Positions 23,257-35,931 of a stretch of 64,000 nucleotides of DNA are shown here, piece after piece. The position numbers and the translations under genes were made by a program. Each line of letters opens with the position of its first letter. Within the stretch, counting starts at the first letter, position 1. Source of the DNA: Pyrenopolyporus hunteri (lineage: Eukaryota > Ascomycota > Sordariomycetes > Xylariales > Hypoxylaceae); the NCBI GenBank assembly GCA_902806595.1, contig CADCXC010000009.1, positions 2,046,001 to 2,110,000 on the forward strand, read 5' to 3'. A model generated the notes under the pieces. That model was not told where the DNA came from. It saw only the letters and a program-made list of their open reading frames with translations, and searched no databases.

Positions 23257-25086
23257 TTTGCGCGTGAGTAGTTAACGACCATCGTTCAGAGGAAAACAGG
23301 TAGACCTGGCGGGCTGAAAGTCCTGGTCCCACACGGCTCTATCCGCTTGCCTAGCGGCCACTCCAACACGAGCCCAACACCGGGACAGCTTACGCCTCAG
23401 TACAGGTCACGGCCAATAAACCTTGGAATCTCCAGCCCTTCTGGAGTTGCTACCTATAGCTAATCCGACAGAGGCGATAAGCTTGACCGCCGCCAACGGG
23501 CACGTCCGTCCGGAGTCCCATTTATGGGCGTCGTGACATGAGCGACTGGGCTCATGATTTTGGTCCGATGGTGGAAGATGAAGCGGAGAAGCTGGCGACC
23601 GTACGGCGAATTGGTCGTAGTAGCAGTCGTCAATGACTCGCGAGATCTGACGCCGGAGATTAAGATGGTCACCACGAGCCACGGCAAATGGTGTCAACAC
23701 GCCAGCGCTCCACAGTGAAGAACGACCTCAATCCAACTCAGTCCTCGGAGCACGCGAGTCGTCGTGTCGTATTCAGTAGAACTCCGATGTGACTACGTTG
23801 GGTCCGGCATTCCCAAGAGTCCTTTCAAGGCTTACTGCGTTCGATTGATAGTATAAGTAGATGCCGCCCATTAATAAATACACATTCGTTTACTTAATCC
23901 TATCCTGCTTCTAGATCCCGCACATGGGTACCAGGCATCGATACACTGACCTGAAACCTGCACTTTTTCATGAGGCGTGCTTTGTAACAATAAGCTATAC
24001 GTAGGCGTCGGTGAGTTGTTAAGGGGGGGCACTCATTGGAAATTGCCAAGGGATTTTGCACGCTACGTAAAGAGCTAGTTACTTAAAGCTGTGGCGAGGA
24101 CCACTAAGGAGCGGGTGTAACATTCGCTGAAACTCTAACCACGTGGTCGGAATCGCTATTTGCATAGGTAGGTAGGTAGGTACATACATGTAGAAGCAAC
24201 CTTACATGTAATAGAACCTGGGACATGGGTACTTCTTAAGAACCGGAAATACTACCTACCGGGTTCCAAGAGACAATAAGGTGGTGGCGTAGATGTGTTA
24301 GGCTATGTACTATTATATCGAAGCCAGACTAGGTACACTATAGGTAACATACATACGACGAACCAAAGAAGAGATCTCTTAATCAAATCAACCAAATAAA
24401 ATGCCATATCCTATTGAAGATTCCACAAGATTGCCACCCTTAGTGGTCCCTATATAGTGGTCCCTGCTTCATACATTAGGTACCGCCCAACCATATTGCA
24501 TACTACCTACATACCTAAGTTTAGATGCATGATGTTGCGGATTGGGCGTTTAGACATGCGGATACCTTAGGTAAGTAGGTGCATAAGGGTATGTAGACGA
24601 GTAACTACCTACCTGCAGTACATATCTATCCACATAGGGTACCAAATATACCTGATTTAAGGCGCTTGGCAGGGAAGGTATTGTACCTAACATATGATAT
24701 ACGTAGGAAGTACCTAAGGGAAGGCGCTACCTACATGTTCGGCCTAAGACGCAGACTGCGCCAACTCTCCCGTTTCAGCTTCAGTTCACTCCGCTCCCTT
24801 CCATGAAACGTCGAAAATTATACCTTTCGTCACCATCGCTATTTATTCAAGGTATAAGAATAGACGATACCGAGAGAGAGAGAGAGGAAGAGAGAGAAAA
24901 TATATTTAATACTCGCTGCTACCGCACTACTACTATAACAGGCGATTTCTACCATCTTGGCATAAGAACGGGTTTGGTCGAATCTCCCAAAACCACAAAT
25001 CATCTGGGCACAATAAGGACAGAGCAAGCAAGCAACCATAGTTCAAGATACGCCCGCCAGCGCAGCCCGCGGCCCCGGAAGGTACA
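23257..25086. other. intergenic region with simple repeats
   Basis: 1.8 kb without a recognisable gene. It contains GGTAGGTAGGTAGGTACATACATG near 24167-24191, several TACCTAC/TAGGTAC motifs between 24480 and 24735, and a GAGAGA run at 24872-24898 close to the next start codon. Early parts (23257-23880) are probably UPF1 3' UTR. Confidence 0.5.
24872..24898 (+). repeat. (GA)n simple repeat
   Basis: A purine run of GA dinucleotides, slightly interrupted, about 190 bases before the start codon of the AhpC/TSA gene. It probably lies in that gene's promoter or leader. Confidence 0.8.
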
Positions 25087-26331
25087 ATGGCAAACGAAAA
25101 GAAGCCGCAGACGCTGTTCATTGTGAAAGATGAGTCGGCAGCCACCAGGGTCCCCGCCTCAGACCTCCCGAATAAACCAGATACGGCGGATAGGAAGATT
25201 CAAGATGCCAAGCCCGCCATGATCGTCGAGGCATCGGCCCCAACCACCAGGGATATCGACTTGACGGCACAACCAAGGGTTTCGATGAACGCCGAGAGTT
25301 TCCATGGTGAAGTCCAAACCAACAACGACCTGCCGACAATTGAGACGCTACGTAAGATAGAGAAATACACCGTCCTCGATAGCGATGGGAAGTCGCACAC
25401 TTTTAAGAGTCTATATGCCGGCCACAACTCTGCACGTCGGGTGCTCATCATCTTTATTCGGCACTTTTTCTGCGGCGTAAGTTGCTAACAACTCATATTT
25501 CAACGGCATATATCGAATGAGTCTAGACTAATTAATATTATACAGAACTGCCAAGAATACTTACGCACACTTGCAGCCTCGGTTACTCCCGATGCTCTTC
25601 TACAGTTGCCAGTCAGCACCTTCATTGCTGTCATCGGATGTGGTGCCCCTCAGCTAATCAACTCGTACATCCACGAAACCGGTTGCCCCTTTCCCGTTTA
25701 TGCTGACCCAACCCGTCGCCTGTATTCCGAGCTGGGAATGGTGCGCACCCTGGCAATGGGCTCGCGACCAGCCTATATGCAGGGAAAGACGCTGGCACAT
25801 ACCGTTGTTTCCGGCGTAGCGCAAGGATTAAAGCAAGTGAAGTCGGGCCTGGTGACAAAGATGGGCGATCAGAAGCAAGTAGGAGGGGAGTTCCTTTTCG
25901 AACCGGCTAGTTTAACGCTAGACACTCCGGTCTCGACACCGCACAGCGAAGAGGACAAGCAGCTCGGGTTCGCGAGTGAAGACGATAAGCCGGATGACTT
26001 CGAGGACCCCAAGATAGAGGAGAAGCGCGTAACGTGGTGCCACCGGATGCGGACCACGCGAGATCACGTGGAGATACCCGAGCTAATGGAGGTCCTCGGT
26101 TTAGATGGCAGTGGCGCTCCTATCAAGGACAAGAAGAGATGGGAAAAGGCGCTGAGGACAAGGAAAGGTACTGGCTTGAGTCTAGCAAGCCAGATGAGCC
26201 GAAAGAGTGTCGATACCACCCGTACCGCTCATACTACTCATACCACACATACTACCCATACTACCCATACAACCCATACCAACAATAATGGCGATGTGAA
26301 GGCATCAGAGCCTCTCTCGCCTCCTAAATAA
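25087..26331 (+). CDS. AhpC/TSA (PRXL2-type) thioredoxin-fold antioxidant family protein
   Basis: A protein of 391 aa in two exons, 25087-25476 and 25546-26331, joined in phase 0. The intron falls inside the CxxC motif: RHFFCG is completed by NCQEYLR, giving C-G-N-C at about residues 129-132. After it come the thioredoxin-fold strands STFIAVIGCGAPQLINSY and FPVYADPTRRLYSELGM, typical of the fungal AhpC/TSA (FAM213/PRXL2-like) group. That fold suggests a thiol-based redox role, but the substrate is unknown. Residues 1-75 and 230-391 are polar and probably disordered. Near the C-terminus is a Thr-Thr-His repeat encoded by a CATACTACC-like DNA repeat. No signal peptide or membrane helix is visible. 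Confidence 0.85.
26228..26280 (+). repeat. coding microsatellite (CATACTACC-like) in the AhpC/TSA gene
   Basis: Imperfect tandem copies of a 9-base unit encoding His-Thr-Thr about six times near the protein C-terminus, followed by Asn-Asn. Such repeats are prone to length variation between strains. Confidence 0.8.
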
Positions 26332-27586
26332 CCGAGGCTCTAGATGACAACTAAACCATTCAATTAACTAAATTCCTAGGGTGGATTGTTTTCTTCGAGC
26401 GGCTGGTTGTTTCGGGGAACAGGCTGGGTTACACACGCTAGGTGCTTACCTGTTACTTAGGTACGGTACCTATACCGCGCTGAAAATGAGGTCCACGACT
26501 ATAAATACCTACCCATTAGGTAGTACAGCAATAACCTTACCATCGATCGGAACCCCCGGAAAACTCGCTTATCTACCGGTTGAAAAGCACTACCAGAATA
26601 CACGATATATGACGAGAAACATAATCACGCCCACCCGTATCGCCATTCGTTACGCCTTTGGAACTTTGGAATGAATGGGCGACACAGGATAGCTACTCAT
26701 GCAACATTGCTCGGGATGCTAAAACGAGTGTCTACCCCACTTATTCGAGTTGTTTTCGAGTTGTGAGCGGATACGAAGAAAGAGTAGGTAGGAATAAAAA
26801 ATCCTATAGGATGGCGACAGGCGACAAACAGGTCACAGTAGCCCACAGGTGGTCTCAGTTAATTATTACGCTACCCGCAGTGGAAGTGGAATGTTAGGCT
26901 CTTGGTGTCTTGATACGCAGTTTTATCTTCGAAGAGTAGTGTCTCGAATATAGCATTCCGTTTAAGAGTACCATTTCATATGTATATCAAAACGTACATA
27001 TAATAGGACCCGGTTACATGGCATAACATTAATGCTTGCCTGGGCAGGCATGCGGCCTACCTAGTACCTACGGTATACCTTGCTGAGAGAAAAAGGGGGT
27101 ATTGATAAAATTCAATAGTTCAGGTAGGAAGAATTTAACATAATTCTGCTATATTTCAGTGGGTAAAGCCCCTGAATCCGTGGCTATCAGGGGTAGGTGA
27201 TAAAAAATTTACAGGTGTTTTGCCGTATACTGTAATAAAATTAAAGGCTATATAGCGGCCGCTTCCCTAAATTTGGGGAGGTTACTACTATAATATAGCG
27301 CTTCCAGAGGGTACCTAGTCACATAGGTATGTATTGTATGCGGCCGACATACGTACCTACCTATCTTATGTAAGCCACCAGCGGACAATCATCCATAATG
27401 TGCTGTAATACCTACGGAACTCATCTTTCTTTCACATACCGCTCTACGAGGGTGTCATCAAGAAGGACGAGTAACCCAAACGAGATCTTTCATTATGTCT
27501 ATCTTCCTAGGTCTGATATCTCTATATGACGCGCCTTACCACATATCTATCGAACTCTAGCGTAATATACCGTTGCAAAATAGAAA
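26332..27586. other. intergenic region
   Basis: 1.25 kb between the convergent AhpC/TSA and PKS genes. It is AT-rich from 26930 to 27320, with TACCTAC and GGTACC motifs near 26438-26470, 27055-27080 and 27308-27365. No gene is seen. Confidence 0.5.
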
Positions 27587-30500
27587 TCACGCCTTGGTCC
27601 GCGAAACGATTAGATCAGCCAAATCCTCCACGTTCGCGCTCGTTAACAGCTCCAGAATCTCAAGCGTCGCGCCAAGTTCCCTTGTAATCCAATTGCGGAC
27701 CTCGATAGCGGTTAGAGAATCTAGACCATACGATGCCATACTTCGCAGAGCATCCACATCGTCGGGTGCCACTGACAACACCTCCGAGAGCTTCTGCAGC
27801 ACGCCCTGTACGGCAACTTGGCGGGCCTCTTCCTTGCTTGTTGCAGCACGGAACGCGTTCCTGTGCGATACAACTTGCCTCGAATCGCTACCTGCAGCTC
27901 GTATCCCGGCAATTGCTGCCGCCTTAAGGTGCGCGAATCGTGGGTCGTCTGCATAGTACGGTAGAGCATCTGCGCCACCTGGAACGAGCTTCAAGCCAGT
28001 TAAACACTGTGTGCCGCACTTACCGGACGTAGCCACCGCCAGAAGGCCCAGGACCTCCGCCTCGGAAATGGACTGTCCACCAAAATTTCTGATAATCTCC
28101 TCCTCGCGTGCCGCATTCTCGGCAATGTAGCCGGCACCAGTAACCGCTGTAAGGTCAAGGGAGACTCCGGGCAGGCCCTGCGCTACCCTGCACGAGGCAA
28201 ACCCGTCCAGGAATGTGTTGGCAGCGGCATAGGCGGCTTGACCACGGCTCCCGACAATGCCGGCGGCACTCGACAGGAGCACAAAATAATCTAAGCGTGC
28301 ATTGATGGACTCGAGCGCGTTGTGAATATTCCAGCTCCCTTTGACTTTGGCACGAATAGCCGAAACAAATGAGTCGTGGGTCATGCCTTCGATCAGCCCG
28401 TCCTAATATTATAGTTAGATTAGCGCTCTCTTTTCGCAGAGAATCGGTCAAGAGCCCGTCGTTGAATCGGATGAGACCTACGTGGAGCATCATGGCGGCA
28501 TGAATCACGCCGCATATTGGCGGAAGTGTTCCCGTACATTCTCGCACGAGCCGGTAGACGCTGTCTTCTTTGGCGACGTCGCATGTCTTCACGACGACGT
28601 TGGCTCTATCTCCAATCTCGTCGATAAGTTGTTGCAAGTCGCCGGCCTCCCCTCCACGCCTCGATAATAAAACTATGTGCCGGGCACCATGTTCTACCAT
28701 CCACCTAGTTATACTACGCCCTAAGCCACCGGTACCGCCAACAATGATGTGAGTCCCCCTGGAGTTAAGGAAACCTCTCGACAAGTAGTGCGTTGCCTAA
28801 TAGAAGGGTTAGTGATTTACTAAACAACAGGCCGGCCGGCGAGTCCCTGTGGTGCCCTATGTCAACGTACCATTACCATATCACATTTCTGGGCGGAAAC
28901 GATGATTGGGTGCAGACTGCCTTGTTGTATCATTCGCAAGCCCCTCGCAACCTCCGTCGTCCGCAAGACAACCGTTTTCTTCAAGGACCTGAAAATGCCT
29001 CTTGAAAAGCGGTTCAAGACATCTCTAAGGATATCCCTCATAAGACGTGGGCGTGCGACTGCAAGGCTCAGTAGATTGATTGACGTGAAACTTATATTCT
29101 CAGCCAAGTCGGAACCGGCTTTCCAATCTCCGGGGCGAGCGTGAAGTGCGCTCTGTATATGCACGATGCGTCCAAACGGTGCCGTATTTCTCCATACCTT
29201 ACCCAGATCTTGAGCAACAGTCGACAAGTTAGACGAGCTAGTGAGGACGACATCTACGCCTGCTCCGCCGGAAGCACCTTGTATTTCGCGATCAAAATAG
29301 ACGCTAGCCTCGTTAAAGACATTCTCGGCCTTTATCCCGAACGACTTCACTACGAAGTCTCTCCTTTCGCTGCCATGAACTGCAACGAGTACTTCCGCGC
29401 CTAGGCTCTGTGCAACTTGTATCGCAGCCAGTCCCTCAGCACCGTTTATCTGAATCAGTACACGCTCGAGTTTTCGAACGCGGGCGACTTGTGAAAGCGC
29501 GTAAGAGGCCGCTCCAAACGCATATGGGATCATAGCCGCATCCTCGAAGCACATAGTCTTAGGGATCTTGACGGCACTATTCGCTACCACATAAGCATGT
29601 GACCCCAGCCTTCCCTCGGCTAGGACGCAGACCATATCCCCGACGGCAATGTCAATGACATCGCGCCCAACACGGACAACGACGCCGCTGCACGACCTTC
29701 CAGGCTTTCCGCACGTATTCGTGCCACTATGCACGATAAGATCGTCCTGTCTTAGCTCACTAGCCTTAATCTCAATCTCGACTTGATCTTTATCCAACTT
29801 TTCGTCAGATGGGGCATCCTCAAAGTATAACCTGTCAAGCGATCCGTCAGCCTGCGCAGCAGCTCGTAGGCGACGCCCGGGTTGATGGAATTCCTGTAGG
29901 TAAGGCTCAGAATTTCCTAGCTCGCGGTGAACCCGCAGGTTCATATCGTCATCGGCGACGAAGCGTGGCACGACTAGGTCTCCGCCTTGCTCCGCAAACT
30001 CAACCTCAGCGTCGGGGTTATCCGCCAGCACCGTCCTCCTGAACGCATCTTCAATCAGTTCAGCCTGGCCCTCAACGTCTAGGGTGCTATCTGGGTCAAG
30101 GTCGAGAGTAACAGCAATCTTTCCGAGCTCCGAACGCACTGTACGAATCAACCCCAAAGCCATATTAGTGCTTGGATTCGTAGGCACCTTAGATGCGCCA
30201 CACGTTACCCATAGTAAACCCCCAGTTCTCGTCAGAAGTGATTGAACTTGCTCGAACTCGGCCTTGTTAATTGAGGCTAGGACGGCGCGGTCGAGCTCTA
30301 AGAGCACCACGAAAAAACCATCGAAGTTGCAGGTTTGTAGCAGGCTCGAGACATACGGAACAATCCCAGAGTGTAGCTCGATTATCTCGCATAGCGAAGC
30401 TACGAGCGTGTCGTCCTTGGTGCGTTCCGTCACGATTGTTATGCGCTCTCCGTGGGACCGGACGTGCGGGCGGCTCACGCCGTTAGCACGGCGCTCTTCG

Positions 30501-33500
30501 GTTTGCTCCCATTGTACCTTGTAGCAGAGTTCCCTGGGCTCGGGCAGCTTGGGCGTTACGGTCTTTAGCGGAGCAAGCTCCAATCCCTGGATAGAAACGG
30601 CAGGCGACTCGCTCTCCGCCGGTGCAAAGAGCTCAGCCAAAAATGACCCGGACTTTGTATTCCTCGTCGACTGGACGGTGAACCTGGAGCCGGAAGTCCT
30701 CTCCCACTCGTCGCAAACGTCGATATGTACCCGTTTAATAGCTGACGGCAGCTGCGGGCCCGAGGCTCCATAGACTCCCAAATCGGCTTGCGATACTTGT
30801 ATAAGAGGTTCTAATAGAGCCGGATGAATCAGGTAAGATGATTCATACGCCAGCGGCATGATGAGCTTCGTGTCTTGGAGGGCACCTTGGGCACTAGCCC
30901 CGTACTTATCCGCCTTCACACTCGCCAGGTTCCAAAAGGTGTGCGGGTAGCTGATACCCCCAGAACTCAGATTGAAGTAGAAACCTGTAGCAGGTATCGA
31001 CAATCCATTTCCTTCTGACCTAGGGCCAAAATAGGCTTTGGGATAGCTAGCAACCGCAATGTTTCCATTCAGAGGTTTCGCTTCAACCAAACCACGGCAA
31101 TGTTCGGACCATCCCCGTTTTGGCTCGAAGCTGGAAATCCGGAATTCATCCCGGTTGACGCCGGGCTCGCTGGGTGTTCGAAAAGCCAGCAAGATCTCAA
31201 CCGGCTCGTCGTCCGCTAAGAATAATTGCTCCGCGACAAGGAGTTCGTATAGATCGAAGCTACCTGCTTCAAACCCCTTGAGCGCTGCTCGTTGACCAGC
31301 CGCCTCTACAACCATGGAGATGAATGCGGAGACGGGAAATACGGAACGGTCCTGAACCCGATACTCACGTAGCCACGGTAGCTCCTCTAGCCTGATAAAA
31401 TTTCTCCAAGTCGGCTCTAAGTCACTACTCCAGTCGGTCAACGTCCCAATTAGATCATGCCGTGCAAACGGCTTGAGCCGATGCTGCCGCGTGATCCGAC
31501 TCTCATACCAGCAGCGTTGGCGCGACCAAGGGTATGTGTAGAGAAAGGGGATGACGTCAGGTTTCTCGATTTCAGAGCGGTGGTGATTGACGTTGAAGAA
31601 ATCCATACCCTCATACCCGCGCACGAAGAGTTGGCCAGCGAGCTCTAAGGTCGTCTCGGCGGCGTCACGACCCCGTACAAGAGTAGGGATATACGCCGGC
31701 GCTTTAGAAGCCGGTAGCTGTAACATCTTTAGAATCTGCATGATGGGGCCCTTGAGCGCTGCATGTGGACCAATCTCGATAAGAATATCTGGTTTGCTCT
31801 CCTCGCAGAGCACTTTCAACGCCGTAGCGAAGCGGACCGGGTTCGTGAGGTTCTCTACCCAGTATCGTGGTCCAAGCTCGTCCATGTTGACTTTACGGGA
31901 ACGAAGAGAAGAGAAGAAGTCGACATCACCATTTCCGTCTATTGACTCGATGTCCGCGATCATCGTGCGGTACGTCCCAGCTATCAATTGCATATGCGGG
32001 CTATGGTAGGCGACGTCGACGAAGAGCTTGCGATTGAAGATTTGTTTGTCCGTCATCATTCTAGACAGTTCGTCGATAGCCTCGGCGTCGCCTGACACTG
32101 TTGTCGAAGTAGGCGAGTTTTCACAGGCTGCAACTGCTTGGAGTGGATGGCGTAGCTGTTTGAGGAAGGGCTGTAGCTCGTCTACGCCTATACCAACTGC
32201 CATCATTGAGCCTTTGACGTCTTGGAAATTCTCCCTCAAGGAAATGATAGCTTGGCCACGATAGTATGCTGCAGACATTGCCGCTTCAAGCGTCAAGCTC
32301 CCGGTTGCGTACGCAGCACCAATTTCACCGCTGGAATGGCCTGTAACCGCAGAAGGCTTAATTCCCCAGGATACCAGGAGGTCAACCAGGCCAATTTGTA
32401 CGGCGCTGCAGATTGGTTGGCTAATATGAGCCATGCCGACACGCGAATCTTCTTCGCTTCTGGTCAGTTCCTCCATCAACGAGAAATCGGCACCGATGGA
32501 TAGCAGATGCTTATCTGCTCTCTGAATAGCCTCAGCGAACACGGCGTGCGACTCCAGGAGCTCCCTACCCATACCAAACCACTGCGCGCCTTGCCCAGTA
32601 AAAATGAAGGCAAGTCTTGGAGACTTCCCTGGCGCACGCTTTGGTAATACCTCGGGGCTGTTGAGAGCTATAGCCAGTTTACTGCACATATCGGCTACCA
32701 GAGCTATGCGCCACGGTAGTTGTGAGCGACGCTGGCATAATGTGTCTAAGCGCACATTAGTATGCAAATTTTTCGATGTTGGATGGCAACGAAGACCTAC
32801 ACGCCAGGTTCCGGGGCATAGTACTTTGATAGAGTTCTGCGTGTTGTTCAAGGAAAATTCCCAGCTGTTCCATACTTTTTCTCGCCGCCGTCTCATCATT
32901 AGCGCTTAGAATGAACAATCGTTTCGTTTTAATGTGGCCTTCGAACTTATCGGCATCGAGGAATTCGATCTCGTTTTCCGCTGGCAACGCCTTGAGGACT
33001 GCATGTCCGTTCGACCCGCTATATCCAAAGTTATTTACACATATATACTTTTTGTTTCGAGGAAATGGTTGCTGCCGTTGTGGGAGCTAGCTAGAGGTTA
33101 GTACTCTATCCCCCTTTCAACTAACCTCATCATAGTTTCGGGTATGGCTCGTTGGGGGGTAAACTGACTTTCAGGTTCCATTCCGATAATGGTATGGCTG
33201 GGTTTTCCTTCTCAAAGTCGGCGTTTGGTACGATAAAACCTTTTTCTAACATGAGAGCGGCCTTCATGACCGATATGATGCCGCTGGCATTTTCGAGGTG
33301 GCCGATATTCGATTTAACCGATCCGATATTTAGCGGATCTCCTTCCTCTAGGCTCTGACCCAGCGCCTTGTAAATGCCTCTGGCTTCTATAGGATCTCCA
33401 ACTCTGGTACCAGTTCCGTGAGCCTCGAAGAAGCCAACGTCCCCAGCATCGATTTTAGCTTGAGAGAGAACGTTACGCAACAACGATTCTTGCTCTTCCG

Positions 33501-34528
33501 AGCTAGGTGCTACGATGCCTGTCGTGATCTCATATAAGCAATACGCTACCAAGATACGTAGAACGGGCGTACACACCTACTGTCCTACCATTATGGCTAA
33601 TTCCCGTATGGGAAATTACCGCCCTAATATAGTCCCTATCCTCAAGTGCTTTATGTAGCGGCTTAAGAATGAGACAACCCACTCCCTCGCCCCTTGCGTA
33701 CCCGGACTTTGCACGATGGTCGAAAGCATAGGTTTTACCCGAGTCCGCAAATAATCTACTTTCATTAAGTCCATCGACCTCGCGCAAAGAGGGAAATGAG
33801 CCAACTCACCTTAATTTCGCCATAGATACCCATACATCGGGTTGTGTGATTAGATGAGAGGCCCCTACTATAGCTTGTTCCGACTCCCCCGATCGTATGC
33901 TCTGTACAGCCATATGCAGTGCATGCATACTGGACGAGCACGCCGTGTCGACTGTGAAAGTAGGCCCGCAGATGTTGAAGAAGTATGATATTCGCCCTGC
34001 CAAAAAAGCCCCCTGGTTACCTGTGGGATCGAACATAGGCGAGTCGTCTAAATCCCTAAGATTGCCCATCCGGTGTTCATTATCGGGGCCGCCAATGAAA
34101 ACTCCGACTCTTCGTCCCGAGATAGACTCTTTCGGAATGCCAGCATTCTCGAGAGCCTCATATGAGCATTCGAGAAGGAGACGCTGCGTAGGATCTTGCA
34201 CATAATCAGCCTTCTAATTCAACCGGTTAACGAACGAAACATACCTACCCATAGTCTCGGCTTCCTTGCGCGTCATATCAAAGAAGCCGGGATCGAACAT
34301 CTCGAGATTCTGAGATAAGAAGTATCCACCTTGCGAGTTAATGGTTCCTTTCTTCTCTGGGTTAGGATGGTTGTAAGCCTCTTGGTTGAAGCGGGTTCTG
34401 GGTATCTTAGACCACGCGCTGCGACCCTTGGTCAACAGTTTCCAGAAGTCTCCCGGCGAAGACACATCGCCGGGCAGGCGACATGACATGCCAACGATGG
34501 CAATAGGCATCAGTGCCTCTGGCTCCAT
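27587..34528 (-). CDS. highly reducing type I polyketide synthase (KS-AT-DH*-ER-KR-ACP)
   Basis: An iterative PKS of about 2162 aa. Eight exons: 34528-34249, 34194-33810, 33758-33577, 33518-33169, 33086-32801, 32745-28871, 28796-28482 and 28402-27587; all phases close. The KS has the nucleophile in DTACSSS (about C179), EAHGTGT (H316) and KSNIGH (H356). The AT has GHSSGE (about S632). The KR keeps GGTGGLG and the Tyr in QAAYAAAN (about Y1949). The ACP has YGLDSLTAIE (phosphopantetheine Ser about S2120). No methyltransferase lies between DH and the pseudo-KR region. The DH lacks its catalytic residues: the family DH-x-RVQG-type motif reads WLREYRVQD (His to Tyr, about residue 956), and HPxxLDxxxQ reads HPALLEPLIQ (Asp to Glu, about 1140). 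The ER cofactor loop reads NGAEGLAAIQ, off the usual GGVGQAAIQ. It ends at the ACP with no release domain. The product is unknown. Confidence 0.92.
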
Positions 34529-35931
34529 ATTGAGATATGCGGGAGAAGGTAGAAAGAGGTATCAGAGAATAGTGGCTGGATAATCCCGCGAGACACTTAG
34601 GATGGCTTAAATCAAAGCGCCAGAAGCCATGTATATGCTATCGAGAACAGAAGGCTATATTTTCCCCTACCCAGATCTCTGCCCAGGCACAATTTGGTTA
34701 TTTTGGGAACATGTTCCATCTAAGTACTGATCGATTAAATTAAGCTTACGTGGCAGGCTCCTCTGAAAGCTATTAGGAACTTAACGATCGAACGGACAGA
34801 AAAACCGGTACTCCAGCTAATAACAATCTTGTTATTGGGACGAACGATGTCGAAGTTCATAATCAGGTCCGACGGTACGGGACTTTTAGTTGGGCCGCTT
34901 TTGGCTTTGATCTGATACGAAGTTCCATCTTGGATGAGTAGGAACCGATATACACTAAACCAAGGTTATTAAATCCCTCTAAATGTTAGTGGCATTTGGT
35001 TTATTCTTCTCTCGGTTAGCTAACTATTACGTCTAGTAGATTCCTTATTATGCGACTGAACTGAACATAAGGCAGAAGATATTAGTCGGCCACCATCACA
35101 AGAAAATGTCATGGGCGTTTGGTACCACACGAGCTCATAAAGTTCAGTTCAAGTTTTGTCGGCGCGACTCGTGGTGAACTCAGTCTCTCGTGGCTCCGCT
35201 AGGTCTATCACATCCGGTAGAAGTGAGCTCTAAAGTGAATCCGGATGACTATCGGAAGTCCGCTGACAAGTCCTCGCCACCTTCAGTCCCACGAGAAGAA
35301 GCTTGTTAGTTACAAGTTGGTACTCGTTCGTTTCAGCCGCCACGTCCTTACTCCCTAGTACCAATCTTGAGGTTTGCTGATCCTATCGGATAGGGATGTC
35401 TTGGCGTGTTAAGCACATGCGTGGCAATATCCTCGAAACTTATCTTACTGGGTGTGGTAATCCATTATCAACCATATATCCTTCACCTCAACATCCATCA
35501 CTCACTCTTTAATGGTGTAGTTCAACAGGGATGCAAGCATAAGCGACCATAGATGGTCTCCATAGATGGCCTCCATCGAGGAGATCAGCCAGTTATTCAC
35601 ATGGCTACCACTCCACACGAGTTCACGGGTGGTCCCCACGGGCAGCGAGACGATCTCGAAGTTGCCAACCCAGCCTGTAGTCTTAATGGGTTACCAGTTA
35701 GGGTCTCGTGATATATATCACGGCAAAATGGGCGGCGTCCGGACTCATGAAAGGAAGATCTCGTTTACCCGCGAAATCGTTTGCCGGTAGAACAATAGCT
35801 AGGCGGGCGCAGCTCTTCTCGCATGGCACATTTTCCCACGAGGCTTAGGGAAACAGGTTGGATACGACAGAAAGAGTGAATCAACGAGGACGAAAATAGC
35901 AAAGGAGTAATCGTATGCTTCTTTGGTCATA
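34529..35931. promoter_or_regulatory. shared upstream region of the PKS and the serine hydrolase
   Basis: 1.4 kb between two divergently transcribed genes, so it must carry both promoters. It is AT-rich relative to the flanking exons and holds no convincing gene. No binding site for a pathway regulator could be singled out by eye. Confidence 0.4.

Noticed and set aside
33121..33180. Tandem in-frame TGA TGA near the end of the PKS KS domain, suggesting a RIP-killed pseudogene
   Set aside because: They fall inside an intron: donor AAA|GTCAGT at 33168 and acceptor GCTAG before 33086 join NLK to LPQRQQPFPRNKKYICV, which matches the family, so the gene is intact here.
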